Below are positions 1 to 10,759 of a stretch of 64,000 nt of DNA, piece after piece (position 1 is the first letter of the stretch; each line of letters begins with the position of its first letter). This DNA comes from Austropuccinia psidii (lineage: Eukaryota; Basidiomycota; Pucciniomycetes; Pucciniales; Sphaerophragmiaceae): assembly GCA_023105745.1 (NCBI GenBank), contig JALGQZ010000013.1:19691105-19755104 (forward strand). Reading direction: 5' to 3'. The notes beneath the pieces are model-generated. The model was not told where the DNA came from. It saw nothing but the letters and a program-made list of their open reading frames with translations, and ran no database searches. The translations under genes and the position numbers were made by a program.

Positions 1-1285
1 AGGCATTCTTAAATATTCATAAACTCCACAATGAACAATGATTCTCAAATACTTTCTTGCTCTTGGTGTTACCACATTCTGATGAAATCCCTTAAGAGCA
101 TCCATAGTGCTTATATATACTGCTTGAGATATTTGAGTGAGGGCAATCTGGATCTTTGGAATTGGGTATCTGTCTGGAACAGTATAAGTGTTCAGAGCTC
201 TAAAGTCCCCAACCATTCTAGATTTTCCATTATGCCAAGCCACTATGACTGGTGTAGTTATTTCTACTTCTTCATTGTGGCCTACTTTTCTTATTACACC
301 AAGGTCTAAAAGTTCTTTAATATGGCTTTCTAGTGCTTCTCTTGATTTTGGACTTGCTGGATATGCAGGTCTTCTTAAGAGTGGTGGATAAGGTCTCTCA
401 ATATTAAGGATAATATCAACTTCATGACCAATAATTGCCCCTAGGGGTTCTTTATCTGAGGCAAATGCTTCTTTATGGTCATATAAAAGAGAAAAGAGTT
501 CATTTTCTTGTTTATCACTCAAATGAAGGCTTATTTCAGCTTCATTTAAGTGTTCAGACTTGAATTTCTCTAACTCTAAGTTGACTGGTGATACTTTGTT
601 TACTGTAATTTGTCTTTTAAATGGTAAAAAGGCAAATTTTTGGCGCTTATTGTCTCCAATAGTAAAGTATCTGTCCTTGTTGTTGTGTAAATCTATGCCA
701 TACATGATTAAATAATCATTTCCCAATATGAAATGGGTACTAGAGCAATTTTCCATAACAACAAATTCAACAGTGATTCTTAAATTTCCATTGATATGTG
801 GAAATATGACACTAGTCTCAAATATTCCCAATGCTTTCATTGGGTTACTTGCACTATTGAATTTTATGCCATCAATTGGTAACAATTGATCTTCAAAGTT
901 TGGTATGCAAGTTTTAAGAAAAGATTTACCAACACAAGAGCAGAAGGCTCCTGGGTCAAGCAAAAGTTTAGTGGGTTTGTTGTCAATCACCACTTCTGTT
1001 ATACAGGAGTTACCAGCTGTATAACCTTTTCCTCTGTTTGGTTTGGTTTTCATGAGTTGTGCATCTTGGATTTTTGATAAATCAAGTTGACCATTGCTTA
1101 ATTGTGGCAAGTGGGAATAAGATTCCATGATGTCAAAAGTGGCATTGATATTTTCTATATCTTTTGAAGATTTAGAAAATATGGATGACTTGTCATCTGA
1201 ATTTTCTTCAATTATGTCATCTTTTTCAACATCAGGTTCTTTCTCCACATCAATTTCATTGATTTTCCCTCTCTTTGGACATTAT
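1..1285 (-). CDS. pol: pol, 5' part: retropepsin and N-terminal reverse transcriptase (runs off the window)
   Basis: This is an open frame of over 400 codons without a stop, running off the left edge. It holds the polyprotein region after the zinc knuckle. The protease active site reads L-D-P-G-A-F near 940-960; the usual retropepsin motif is D-T/S-G, so a proline sits in the middle position. The RT part shows the fingers region with K-S-R-x-V-G-D-F-R near 200-240. Motif A, T-M-D-A-L-K-G-F, with its catalytic Asp, is at about 88-105. The Y-x-Y-L-R-M-P stretch is at the edge. The frame is offset from gag by a single missing base at about 1282/1283 compared with the 53.59-kb copy. The rest of RT, RNase H and integrase are outside the window. 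Confidence 0.9.
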
Positions 1286-2717
1286 TGGCTAAATGAGTGG
1301 TGCTTTGGCAAATATGGCACTTTCTGACTGTATCTGCAGATTTATTTTTAATATTATTAGAGTTTTCTTTGGGGTTTTTGTCCACAGAATCCTTCCAAGG
1401 TGTATTAAACCTTGTTTTGAGATTCACCCTACTGGAACCAATTCTGGTTCTTGTGGTTACTTCCTCTAATATATTGATAATGTCTTCTGCTGAAGATTGT
1501 TCAGTAGTCCTGCTTTTGACAGCATGCTCTAAGTCACCTCCACATTGTCTTAGAATTTTTCTATGAATCATAAATTCTGACATGTCAGGGTACAATGCTG
1601 TTAACCTGTCCTTTTGTTGACAAAACCATGGTAAGGCGTTGTCTTTATCAGCATTAAATTTGGCGGATTCAAAGGCTGTTTCAACTTTAAACCTCCATGC
1701 ATCATTGGCCCATTTGTTGACAATTTGGGTTTTCCACCAAGTCCAACTCTGGTGTCCATGTGCTTGTCTCAATTTGATATACCATCTGTGAGCTGATTTG
1801 GTAAACAAGGTGTTAAACCTGGCTGTCACCAATCTGTCTGGTAATTCAAAATCTTCTTTGATCATGTCAATACCTCTGATAAATTCCATATGGTCATATT
1901 CTCCTTCACCACTGAAGTGAGGCCATTCCTTAAGTTTTGGAACTTCTTTTAATAGTGCTTGGCCCATTGATGGTTCCAAGTTATTAAAAGAGGTAGAAAA
2001 TTCATCTTTTAACTGTGAATTTTCTCCATCCAATACTTGTGGATTGGGAATTCTTGCACCCTCATTCTGCTTCAGAGGTGTAGACATCCTTGGTAAGGTG
2101 TTTAGCAGTTGTTCGATATCATTCATTTTTCTGTTGTTACACCTTTGAGAATATTTTAACTCATGTTGTAAGCTTTGTATAGAGTTTATGACATTCTTTT
2201 TATGTTCATCCTCTTTATATGTAAGCTCATTCCATAACTCTGTTTGTCTAGTATTATCAGATATAACTTCATTCAATTTCATTGTTAATTTTGATATTTC
2301 CTCTTTTGAGGTATCAAAATCCTTTTTCAAGGCAATTGTATTTGTCTTTACTTCAGCAAATGCTTTTGAAACATAATCCAGAGTCTTTTTATTGTCCTCT
2401 TTGATAGTACTAATGGCATGTTTTATTCTTGTCTCAATTATGTCATCAATATTGAGTTTAGAATATTTTTCTGTTAATTCTTTAATAATTGCAGATTGTT
2501 CATTTATCTTAATGCCAAAAGAAGTATCATTATTGGAAGTTTTAATTGTTCTTAAAACCTTTTCAAAACACATAAGTGTTTCATTGATTTGGCACAGGCT
2601 CAAGTTGTTTGTTTGAATGTTGTTACAAATGGATTCATTTTTATCAGAAAGATGTTTTTTCACGTCCTTTATAGCATCATACAACTCTGGGATGGAATCA
2701 AATATATCAGAAATCAT
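1212..2717 (-). CDS. gag: gag ORF2: coiled-coil, capsid-like domain and broken zinc knuckle
   Basis: This frame encodes a Lys/Glu/Asn-rich, coiled-coil-like segment (about 2150-2700). A retrotransposon-Gag core follows (about 1450-1980), with F-S-G-E-G-E-Y-D-H-M-E-F, W-W-K and H-R-W-Y motifs. The nucleocapsid then starts as C-H-I-C-x4-H. The last Cys of the CCHC knuckle is lost because one base is missing at about 1282/1283. The 53.59-kb copy keeps it as C-x2-C-x4-H-x4-C. After that lesion the frame ends at 1212 in meaningless residues while true pol continues in another frame. The same frame is open upstream to an ATG at 3377, but that upstream part overlaps ORF1 and is judged a shadow. I infer that ORF2 is reached from ORF1 by a -1 shift near 2716. 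Confidence 0.8.
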   Translation of the reverse strand: MISDIFDSIPELYDAIKDVKKHLSDKNESICNNIQTNNLSLCQINETLMCFEKVLRTIKTSNNDTSFGIKINEQSAIIKELTEKYSKLNIDDIIETRIKHAISTIKEDNKKTLDYVSKAFAEVKTNTIALKKDFDTSKEEISKLTMKLNEVISDNTRQTELWNELTYKEDEHKKNVINSIQSLQHELKYSQRCNNRKMNDIEQLLNTLPRMSTPLKQNEGARIPNPQVLDGENSQLKDEFSTSFNNLEPSMGQALLKEVPKLKEWPHFSGEGEYDHMEFIRGIDMIKEDFELPDRLVTARFNTLFTKSAHRWYIKLRQAHGHQSWTWWKTQIVNKWANDAWRFKVETAFESAKFNADKDNALPWFCQQKDRLTALYPDMSEFMIHRKILRQCGGDLEHAVKSRTTEQSSAEDIINILEEVTTRTRIGSSRVNLKTRFNTPWKDSVDKNPKENSNNIKNKSADTVRKCHICQSTTHLANNVQREGKSMKLMWRKNLMLKKMT

Positions 2718-3625
2718 TTCTGGAACTTTATTCTGGCTTCCTCCTTCTTTTGTAATTCCATCATGGTTCTGGCCATCTGAAATACATTTTCCATGGCATC
2801 CTGCTGAATCTTTGGGATCCTGTAGCCCTGGCTGTAAGGTTTTGGAGCTTGTGCCTTCCCTTTGCCCTTGTTTGGAGGTTGTGGCTGCTTTTTCACGTTG
2901 GAAATGCTGCTGCTGGCCACTGGGGCTGTTTTTGGCACTGGTTTTGGTGGTGGAGGGTTGTTTTTCCTCCATTCCAGTGTCAAAGGCATCATGTTTTTCT
3001 TCTCCATCAATGGATGCCATCCATTGAGCAATTTGCAAGTGTTGGGATGGCCCAAGAATTTTCTTACTGTCAGGTAAGAATTCATGCAATTCTTCCACAG
3101 GTCTGCAAGGATCTGGTACTCTTTGAATTGAAGTGCATTGTTGTATGCACTGTGGCTGGCTTTGTATATGTCCACAGAGGCTTGTTGTGGCGGTGTTAGC
3201 TCTTTTTGAAGGTAAAATGGTATTATCAGCTTCAGAATGACCCATTTTAGTTGTTTGGAAGTCATCAACTGACCCTTTTCCTTCTGTACCTGGTTGGCCT
3301 CTGCCATAATCACGTCTTTTACCTTTTTGGGAGCTGCTTGAGGGGTTGTAGCTGGCTCCTGACCTGGTTGAAGGCATAATTATGGTTAAAAAAGGCTTAA
3401 AATAGTATTTTTACATCAAAAACTTACTATTGGCCAAATTTTTAGCTTTCTGAAGGGTATTACTTATGTCCAAGTTAATTAATTCAGAAGATATTGGTTC
3501 AGGTTGGTTATTTTGAGTCACAATAACAGTACTATTATGATCAGAATTAACAGTACTGGCAGGGATAATGCTGGTTACTGTTGAGGCTGTTTCAATGTTT
3601 TCTTGTCTTACCACGTTGTCAGACA
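2714..3625 (-). CDS. gag ORF1, two exons (3625-3428 and 3363-2714): N-terminal Gag protein
   Basis: Exon 1 is a Ser/Thr/Asn-rich stretch of about 66 codons. Exon 2 gives about 216 codons with a helical N-terminal half (W-V-I-L-K, Y-K-A-S-H-S-A-Y motifs), a Pro/Lys-rich basic middle (K-N-N-P-P-P-P-K-P) and a Lys/Glu-rich end, stopping at TGA 2714-2716. The two parts lie in different genomic frames and are joined in frame by a predicted 64-nt intron. Between this copy and the copy at 55.3-55.6 kb, this frame differs at 4 of 98 residues. The overlapping MPSTRSG frame differs at about 13 over the same bases, so ORF1 looks like the selected frame. The family-B element has the same layout. The role is inferred: an N-terminal Gag or RNA-binding piece upstream of the capsid. 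Start codon: see the split-ATG finding. Confidence 0.66.
3364..3427 (-). other. predicted phase-1 intron in gag ORF1 (64 nt)
   Basis: On the minus strand the donor is A|GTAAGT at 3427 and the acceptor is CAACCAG|GT, ending at 3364. A branch-like TTAAC lies about 25 nt upstream of the acceptor. Exon 1 contributes one base and exon 2 two bases to the joined codon, which restores the ORF1 frame exactly. The copy at 55.7 kb keeps the donor, and the family-B element has an intron at the same place with the same phase. Confidence 0.6.
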
Positions 3626-3833
3626 CTAAAATTGATGAAAAAGCCAATTAATTAAGTAAAAAAAAGGTTATTTCAAAAAAGAAATAAAAATATAAGCCTC
3701 ACTTATAATATGAAAAAAATTTTTTTTTAAGGATTTTTGGATTATAAGTATTTTTTATATGTTTTTAAATTTTTCAATATAAGAAAAAAAGATTTAAAAA
3801 GAGTAAAAAAAAATATGTCACAGGTAAAATATC

Positions 3834-3850
3834 ACGGCTGGGCCCCCAAA
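3834..3850 (-). promoter_or_regulatory. candidate primer-binding site of TE1
   Basis: Directly inside the 5' LTR the minus strand reads TTTGGGGGCCCAGCCGT. The same TTTGGGGGCC core sits at the same place in both family-B elements (12184 and 17359). The tRNA, if a tRNA is the primer, was not identified. Confidence 0.5.
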
Positions 3851-5676
3851 TGTAAGGTGTGGATATGAAACTTTGATTAAAAATCAAGTACTTTTCCTGT
3901 CCTCAAAATTTGTATAAGGTAAAATTCAGTTAAAAATAGTAAGAAATATTATTTTTAAGAGAAAACACGCCAATTTTATTGTTTAGAACTTTATTAGTAT
4001 AAAACAATAATATTTATAGAGATTTATTGTTTTACCAAAAATAAAAATTTATCCATAAATACCCTACAAGAAATATTTAAGGCTACCAAAGAAATTTCTT
4101 CAAGAGCAATTTCAATTGGGATTAATTGAGAAAAGAACTGCAAGCAATTAATTAAAGAAAAAAGGCTTTAAAAAGAATATTAAAGAGAAAACACGCCCAA
4201 AAGTGACCAGAGTGAATTTGGAAACAAAGTGACAAAGCTTACAGTGATGAAAGATGCTTTAATTCACTTTTGGGGTGGTTCAGGGGTAAAAATGATTATA
4301 AGAGTTACAAACAATGATTATAATGATTTTTTCACGTGGTTAAAAGGTTCAAAATGATTTAAAAAGGGTGGTTGGAATCTTTTATTGATTGGTTTAACAG
4401 TTTTAAACTAATTAATAAAAGGAAAAGATTCTAACATGAAGAGAAAAGTGGGGCAAAGAAGACATTCTTTTATATCCATCAATTCTCTTACTCCAAAAGT
4501 AAAATTTACTCTTGTCAGTCGTGAAAAACAGTCTGACAACAGAAAAGCCAATTATGGCATCATTGAACCCTGGTTTAGACCAAAAAAGGGCTGGTTTAAG
4601 CCATTTTTAGCCATTTTAGACCCTTAAATCAGCCATTACTATAGCAATACCAGGCCTAGAGCCTTCAAAACACGTCAGAATGTGTGTCAGAGGCGTAGAA
4701 ACCAGTTAAAACTGTTTTTACTATGATTGTTTTATCTTAAGGGTAGTTTTACCCTCTTGGCAACAGCTAAAACTACCCCAGTTGGTATCAAAACCTCATC
4801 ATCAATTGAGTTCACAGACCCTGTAACTCAATTCCAGGCCAAAAGTGATGAACTTTTGCGTGAATTTTGACATCCCATGCCTGTCAGCAAGGATTTTGGG
4901 GGTCTAGCTCCCCCTTAGAGCTGGAGTTCCTTTTCCCCCCCAAATTTAATCTTTCCAATTTATTTTTCCTTTAATTCCTCATCATGTATTATACTTACAA
5001 TTTACACATGTGATTCAATTCAGTTGTACAGTACAATACAGTAATAATTGACACCTCATATGTAAATCAAAGTTCACTTATGTAATACACGCGCACATTT
5101 TGACATTTCAATTGAATTCAATTGAAAATACTTCAATTCCTCATAACTTCTAAACTAAACACAACACCTCAATTTTAACACAAAATTTGATGGTTAACAC
5201 CACATGTGGTGTGAATTAAATGAAAGTTTTGAGGATTTTCAACTTTTGTATTGAAAATACTAAAAACTTAATTTAAGCTTATTTAGAGTTGAGTTACAAA
5301 AATTTCACTTAAGGGTGACCCCACCTGATTTTTTATGAGGAATCCAATGGTGAAATAATTTTCATGTGTTTATTTATTGGATAAAAAGTTATAATAATTT
5401 TTATTTAACTTTTTTCCAAATTTATTTATTTTTTCATAATTTTGTTAAAATTTCATTTTTACTTAATTTTTTCAAGTATAAATGTAATTTTATACTTACA
5501 AAATTTTATGTATTTTTATTTTTAAATTGTAATTAATTTTTTATTTTTAATATAATTTTATATTTATATTTTGATTTTTATTTTAATAATATAAATAAAT
5601 TTCTTTTATTTATATTAATATGTTATTTTTGTATTTGTGGTCTTTTGGGTATATGAAATTACCTCTAAGGCTCACA
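3851..5676 (-). repeat. TE1 5' LTR (family A, 1826 bp)
   Basis: On the plus strand it begins TGTAAGG and ends GGCTCACA, so it has the canonical TG...CA ends. The same ends and most of the length recur at 56132-57956, at 50192-52000 and, much older, at 15037-39035. It contains no gene. It carries a long run of Pol II-like AT-rich sequence (5380-5640) and a 16-bp palindrome. Confidence 0.93.
5197..5212. promoter_or_regulatory. 16-bp palindrome in the family-A LTR
   Basis: ACACCACATGTGGTGT is a perfect palindrome centred on an E-box-like CACATGTG. It is identical in the old solo LTR (38600-38615), while both TE7 LTRs carry a decayed form (ACTACATGTGATGT). It could bind a dimeric regulator of LTR transcription, but no factor can be named. 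Confidence 0.4.
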
Positions 5677-8600
5677 AAACTGAAAAAAAGAAATTCCCAA
5701 CCTCTTAAGAGAACAAATTTGAAGCTATAGAAGAGAAGAGTACTTATTAAGATCACTAAAAGTAAATTAAGTGATATGCTCAAGGAATGGAGGAGAATAA
5801 CATAGTTTTGAATGTCACAAATAGTTTGAAGCAAGAGATAATTAAATAGATGCTATAAACTTAATACTCTTCTGATTTTTGGTGAACTGTATAAAGAAAA
5901 GAAGCTATAAATTAGGAATTTTCTGATCCAAAAATATAATTTTCCCCATGCATGTGAAGTAATGGCTTTATGAAAGATTGATAAATAGTGTTTTTTCATT
6001 TAGGTGTGAGCCAAAGGAATTCAAAGTTAGTTTTTCTATGAGAACTACAAATTTTATTGTTGAATAATCCCATCATAATTTTCAAACCTTATAAAGTCAG
6101 TGATAGTCTAGGATTTCCTATGGATTTTCATATTTTTTTGGGCGCCAAAAAGGGTTTCTGAAGTTAATTTTTGGATAAGAAAGGTCTTTTACTTTGGGTA
6201 ATGATGAGAATCATTTTTCAAAAGTAATTTTGATAAAAATATTATTTTTTCTTTTCTACAAAAATTGGAGTTTTCTGAAAGAACACTTTACTTAGTAGAA
6301 AAATCTTGTTTTCTGAAGTTGAATTCCATGGTTTTTTTTTTTGCAAAAATACTGGTTTATTGTTTCAAAGTTGGAGTTTCAAATCAAATGATTCAGTTTG
6401 AATAAAATTACAGGTTTTGAGAGAAAGGAGGTATTTTGCAAAGAAATGAATCCTTGAAAAAGTCTTTTGGGAGGTCACATCTATTTGAAAAAAAGAATAG
6501 ATTTTCTCAAGAATGTAGTTCTATTCAAAAAGAAATAACATCTTTGAACAAAAAAACATTTTTTTGTTGAAAAAATAGTTCTTTTGGAATTCTTAGTTTT
6601 TTTGAAAAGATTTCTTTGGAAGGGAATCTATATTTTTGAGGAAAAAACAACATTTTCAGAATAAAAATTTACTTGGGAAAGCTTTCCTAGAAAAATCAAT
6701 TTTGCTTCTAAAATCACAAAAAAGTGTTTTGATGTTAAAAATTTAGCTGGTTTCTTTGAAAAAAAAAGAATAACATTGAAAAAAAATTTCTTTTTCCACA
6801 AAACTACCTTCTTTCAAAAAAGTCATTTATGAGAAAATTAGTTAAACTTTGTTTTTGCAAAACTAGTGGAAAATAGTTTTTTTAAAAGACCCTTGGAAGA
6901 ATAGTAAAAGGTAGTAAAAAAACACTTTTTTGAAAATACTAGTAAACAAACAGTTAATTGGAAAAAAATAATCAAAAAAGCAGCTTTTTTAAAAAAATTA
7001 TACAATGATTTTTTGAAAAAACCAAGTGCAAAAAAGAGTTTTTGCAAAAAACTAGTACAAAAATATTTATTTGAAAAGAAGCTTGTGCAAAAATAGTTTT
7101 TTGAAAAAAAAGTAGTACAAAAATAGTTTATTTGAAAAAACTAGTACAAAAAAAGTTTTTTATTTTTTGGTTGAACATCTTTGGATTACTACTAAATTGC
7201 TGATATTATTCAAAAATAATTGAATTTTTGAGGTAGATTATGTAAAATTTAAACCAAAAACCAAAAAAACATTTATAAAAACAAAAGCCACCAAAAAAAA
7301 TTACTTCAGACACAAATTTTTGTATATTGAAAATACTAATGTAGAAAAATGCTTTTACAAAACATATGTTCTAAAATTTTGGAAATTTCAAGACAACGGA
7401 GAAGCTTCTCTTTACCTGAAAGAGGAAATTTAAGCATATTTTTTTGAATATGATGATTTCTGCATGTGAAAGGTGTATCTTATCAAATACTCTTTAAAAC
7501 CTCCAAGGATTTCGATTGCTTATCTGTCAGAAAACTATTAATTCTTGCCCACAGAGCTTCTTTCAGAAATTGTTGGTGGTGTTCCATTTCAGAGGGAAGT
7601 GTATAACAAGTTAAAATGATGAAAATGTTTGATTTTGTAATATGTGGGTATGGCTGAGCCTTCTTGAGATTAGTTTCCAAAACCATTTCATAATTTCTGA
7701 TATTTGGATATTGATCATTTTTTATTCTGTGCTCTCAATGGAACATTTAGGGCTCATATCAAGACATGATGAACTTTTCTTCTGCAATAAATTATGCTCT
7801 GAAACAATAGATATTGATTCTTAATTGATCAAATTCCCATTTTTTTCATCCCTAAATTGAGAGATATTCTTCCCTTATCACATAACTCACAGAGAATTAC
7901 TGAGTAATTGATAGCCTAATTTGGGAGACCATGAAGTGATAAAATAGCTCATTAAAATGAATATGCATATTAAAAGGGCAAGTGAAACTTTCTTTCTTTT
8001 TGACTCTATAAACACAAATTATACAATATTTATTGATCTCTCAAACATTTTAGAGGGGGGAAATTCTGAATAATAGGTGCTTGAGAAGAAAAGGATGCTG
8101 CTCAAAATACTGAAATAAACCACTTCTGCTCCATGTAATATTCTTTGCAAATATGATTGTTAAATTATGGAACGTTCTTTTAATCATATATTGAGCTAAT
8201 CAATTTGTGAAAGAAAAATCTAATACTGAAGTTCATTCAGGTAATATTTGGGCTTTTCTTAGTTCATCTTATAATTATATCTTTTTTATATTCATTTCAC
8301 ATTAATATCCTTTTTAAAGTCACAGAAATGACACATTAAATGACCAGATAACCAGTCACATAAAGATTTTGCTGGTGTTCCTTGAAAAATCTTCAGGAAA
8401 TTCTTTCTCTGAATTTGGTTCCTCTGAGTGGACCTTCTGTGCAGCTATAAAGTTTAAGGGGAATACCATTTCCCCAGAATAATCACACCTTGGGAACTCT
8501 CAGATCACATTTATGCAAGAAGATGGTAGTCCCTCATTACAATTTGCAATTTTTGAGGACATAATTTGGGATGAAGTTTCAAAAATATATTTCTGATTGA

Positions 8601-10759
8601 TAAGAATACTCACTTTTCTCCCTCATTTCAATAAGCCTGAAGATCCTTACAGATAATTTCCTTATTTAAATGCAATAGTATTTTTGACTAAATCTGCAAG
8701 ATCAATTTTGATAACTCAATAAAATATTCAAGGTCATTTTGAAAGCTACAAGAGCTCATAAAAACCTTTGGATTCAGATAATGAAGAGCTCCTTTCTTTG
8801 GCCATAAATCAAGTTGTAAGTATCAAATTATGAGTTATACTAACAGATATTTTCCTTCCAAATACAGGAAGATATTCCTTTCTAAGCTGCATTTTGTTTA
8901 ACCTCCAAACTGTCAAAGAAAGTGAGCCTTTATAATCATTTCAATGATGATGTCAAAATTTATTGTTGTATCAAGTTATGCTCTTGTACATTATAAGAGA
9001 ATTGTACTTAAATGATGGATATTTAAAAACAAAATAAAAAATATTATTCATGAAGTATATCTTACTGTCTCACATCATTCTATTTCCTGCAATTAAGATT
9101 ATTTGCCATCTTGAAATGGTATATCCCATAATAATTAGTTCAACCAAAGTCATTGCAAAACCCACAACTTAATTAAGACTGAAAAATGCAATATTGGAAA
9201 GCTCATATTAGTATTAATTTCTAAATTTAAATGACATAATCTTCATTGATCAACTCTTGAAGTTTTTGAAACAATATTCAGTAGATCAGTGGAACATATT
9301 TAATCCAAATATCAAAGCCTACTTGTGATATTACAAACTCTTATGAAGAAAAGACTTGAATTGACAAGAGGAAATTCTCAAATTATGAGTAGTTATATAT
9401 AAATACCCATTTTGAATGAATAATTTATACTACCTATCAATATTTATCCAGTTATTCATGTAAAATCTCAATAAAAAACAGTATAACTAAAGCTTGAAGA
9501 TGTTGCCTTTTGATATTAACAAAGAGGCTTTAAAATCAAGAAAAATGTAAAGAAAGAAGTTTAATAAAGTCAATGAGTACAGAAATCTTCATAAGAGTGA
9601 AGGATCAAACCTTTAAAATCTTATATAAACATTTCTGAGATTCTGTAAAGTGAGTTTTCATTCACATTCTTAAAACCTCTCACTTCATTCCACAAGTATT
9701 AATTACCAAAATTTCCAAGGAAACTTATTTGAGGTATTATGTCGCAATTAAGATTAATAATTTAAAATTATATATCCTGGATTGGTAGTTTCTCAAAGTA
9801 ATGTTTTTTGATAGCTGATCATGATGAAGTATTAAGATCATTAACAAAACAATCATACATTGAGTACATTTTTACCTGGCCAATGTATGGAGGAATCAAA
9901 TGATAGAAATATTGAGATATAAGGCCAAGAATATCAGTTCTATATTAGTCAAGGATAAGATAAATTATTTTTAATCTGATTTGGTGACCCTTCAAATACC
10001 CTGCTTTGAGATTTACAAATAGAGATGAATATATTCTACCCCTAGTTTGGAAAAATGAATATCAAGAATATGTATATTCTTTTATTAGTATTATTACTTC
10101 AAATTTATCACTACTTAAATAATGTATCCCATTCTGCAACAGAATTTGATCTTGTAAAAGACTATTCCTATGAAGAATTAGGGACTTTTATGTCTTGAAA
10201 TATTCAATTTTTTGGAATCAAAATAAAAAGTAATATTATGAGTTAAATGTCCATTAAGAAGGAAAAAAATATAAATTTTCATATTCTTGAGAAATATTCC
10301 TGCATTTTGAAGAGGGGGGTACAAAAACTCAAGGATTTCATTGGGAATTTAAATTTACTTCTGAAGATAGTGAAGTTTTGGAGTAATACTATCTTATTAT
10401 GAATTTGGAGGATACTGTATTTAACTAATAATGTGGTCTCATCCTAGAAATAATTTAAATAACTGAATATCATTCTTGAGCTGGAGCCTTTTACAGTAAC
10501 ATATATTATTATTTTGAAAAAAATAGCTTAGATATAGAATTAGCCTGCTTAGGCTAGAAGACATGGCTTCTTTTGAAAATTAGTCTTGCTGATATTTTGA
10601 ACTACCAATCATGGCCAAACAATAAGCAGGGTGTTCAATTGAAATTTGGAGGCTTGCAGGTGTGGCTTTTTTTCTTCCAAATCTTCTATTTTAGGATTTC
10701 AATTGCAATTCAGGTCAAAACCTATTTCCAACTTATTTCCTATGTCATTTTCAGAATGC
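5677..10759. other. AT-rich noncoding stretch without recognisable gene
   Basis: This is five kilobases of AT-rich sequence. The few short open frames have no domain, no codon signature and no partner copy. The part from about 6000 to 7170 is dominated by TTTTTGAAAAA-like words; the rest (7200-10760) shows no repeat that I can delimit. I see no RNA gene and no LTR ends here. Confidence 0.6.
6850..7165. repeat. degenerate tandem repeat, about 30-bp unit
   Basis: The clearest units start near 7050, 7081, 7112 and 7141, each reading like CTAGTACAAAAATA followed by GTTTTTTGAAAAAA. More diverged units can be seen back to about 6850. No coding potential is associated with it. Confidence 0.6.

Larger units (their letters stand above)
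1..5676 (-). mobile_element. TE1: family-A Ty3/gypsy LTR retrotransposon, left part cut off by the window edge
   Basis: Read on the minus strand the order is 5' LTR (5676 to 3851), G-rich primer-site region, a two-exon ORF1, ORF2 with capsid and zinc knuckle, then protease and the start of reverse transcriptase, where the window ends. Protease before RT in one frame, and the RT type, match Ty3/gypsy (Metaviridae). The 3' LTR and the left target duplication lie outside. The five bases after the LTR are AAACT. A second copy of the same family lies at 50192-57956 and allows base-by-base comparison. The only clear coding lesion in view is a one-base loss at about 1282/1283 that separates gag from pol. 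Confidence 0.93.

Noticed and set aside
2850..3377. N-terminal part of the 721-codon MPSTRSG frame as the true Gag start
   Set aside because: Less conserved than the overlapping ORF1 frame between two copies, Ser/Gln-rich shadow-like composition, and no counterpart in family B.
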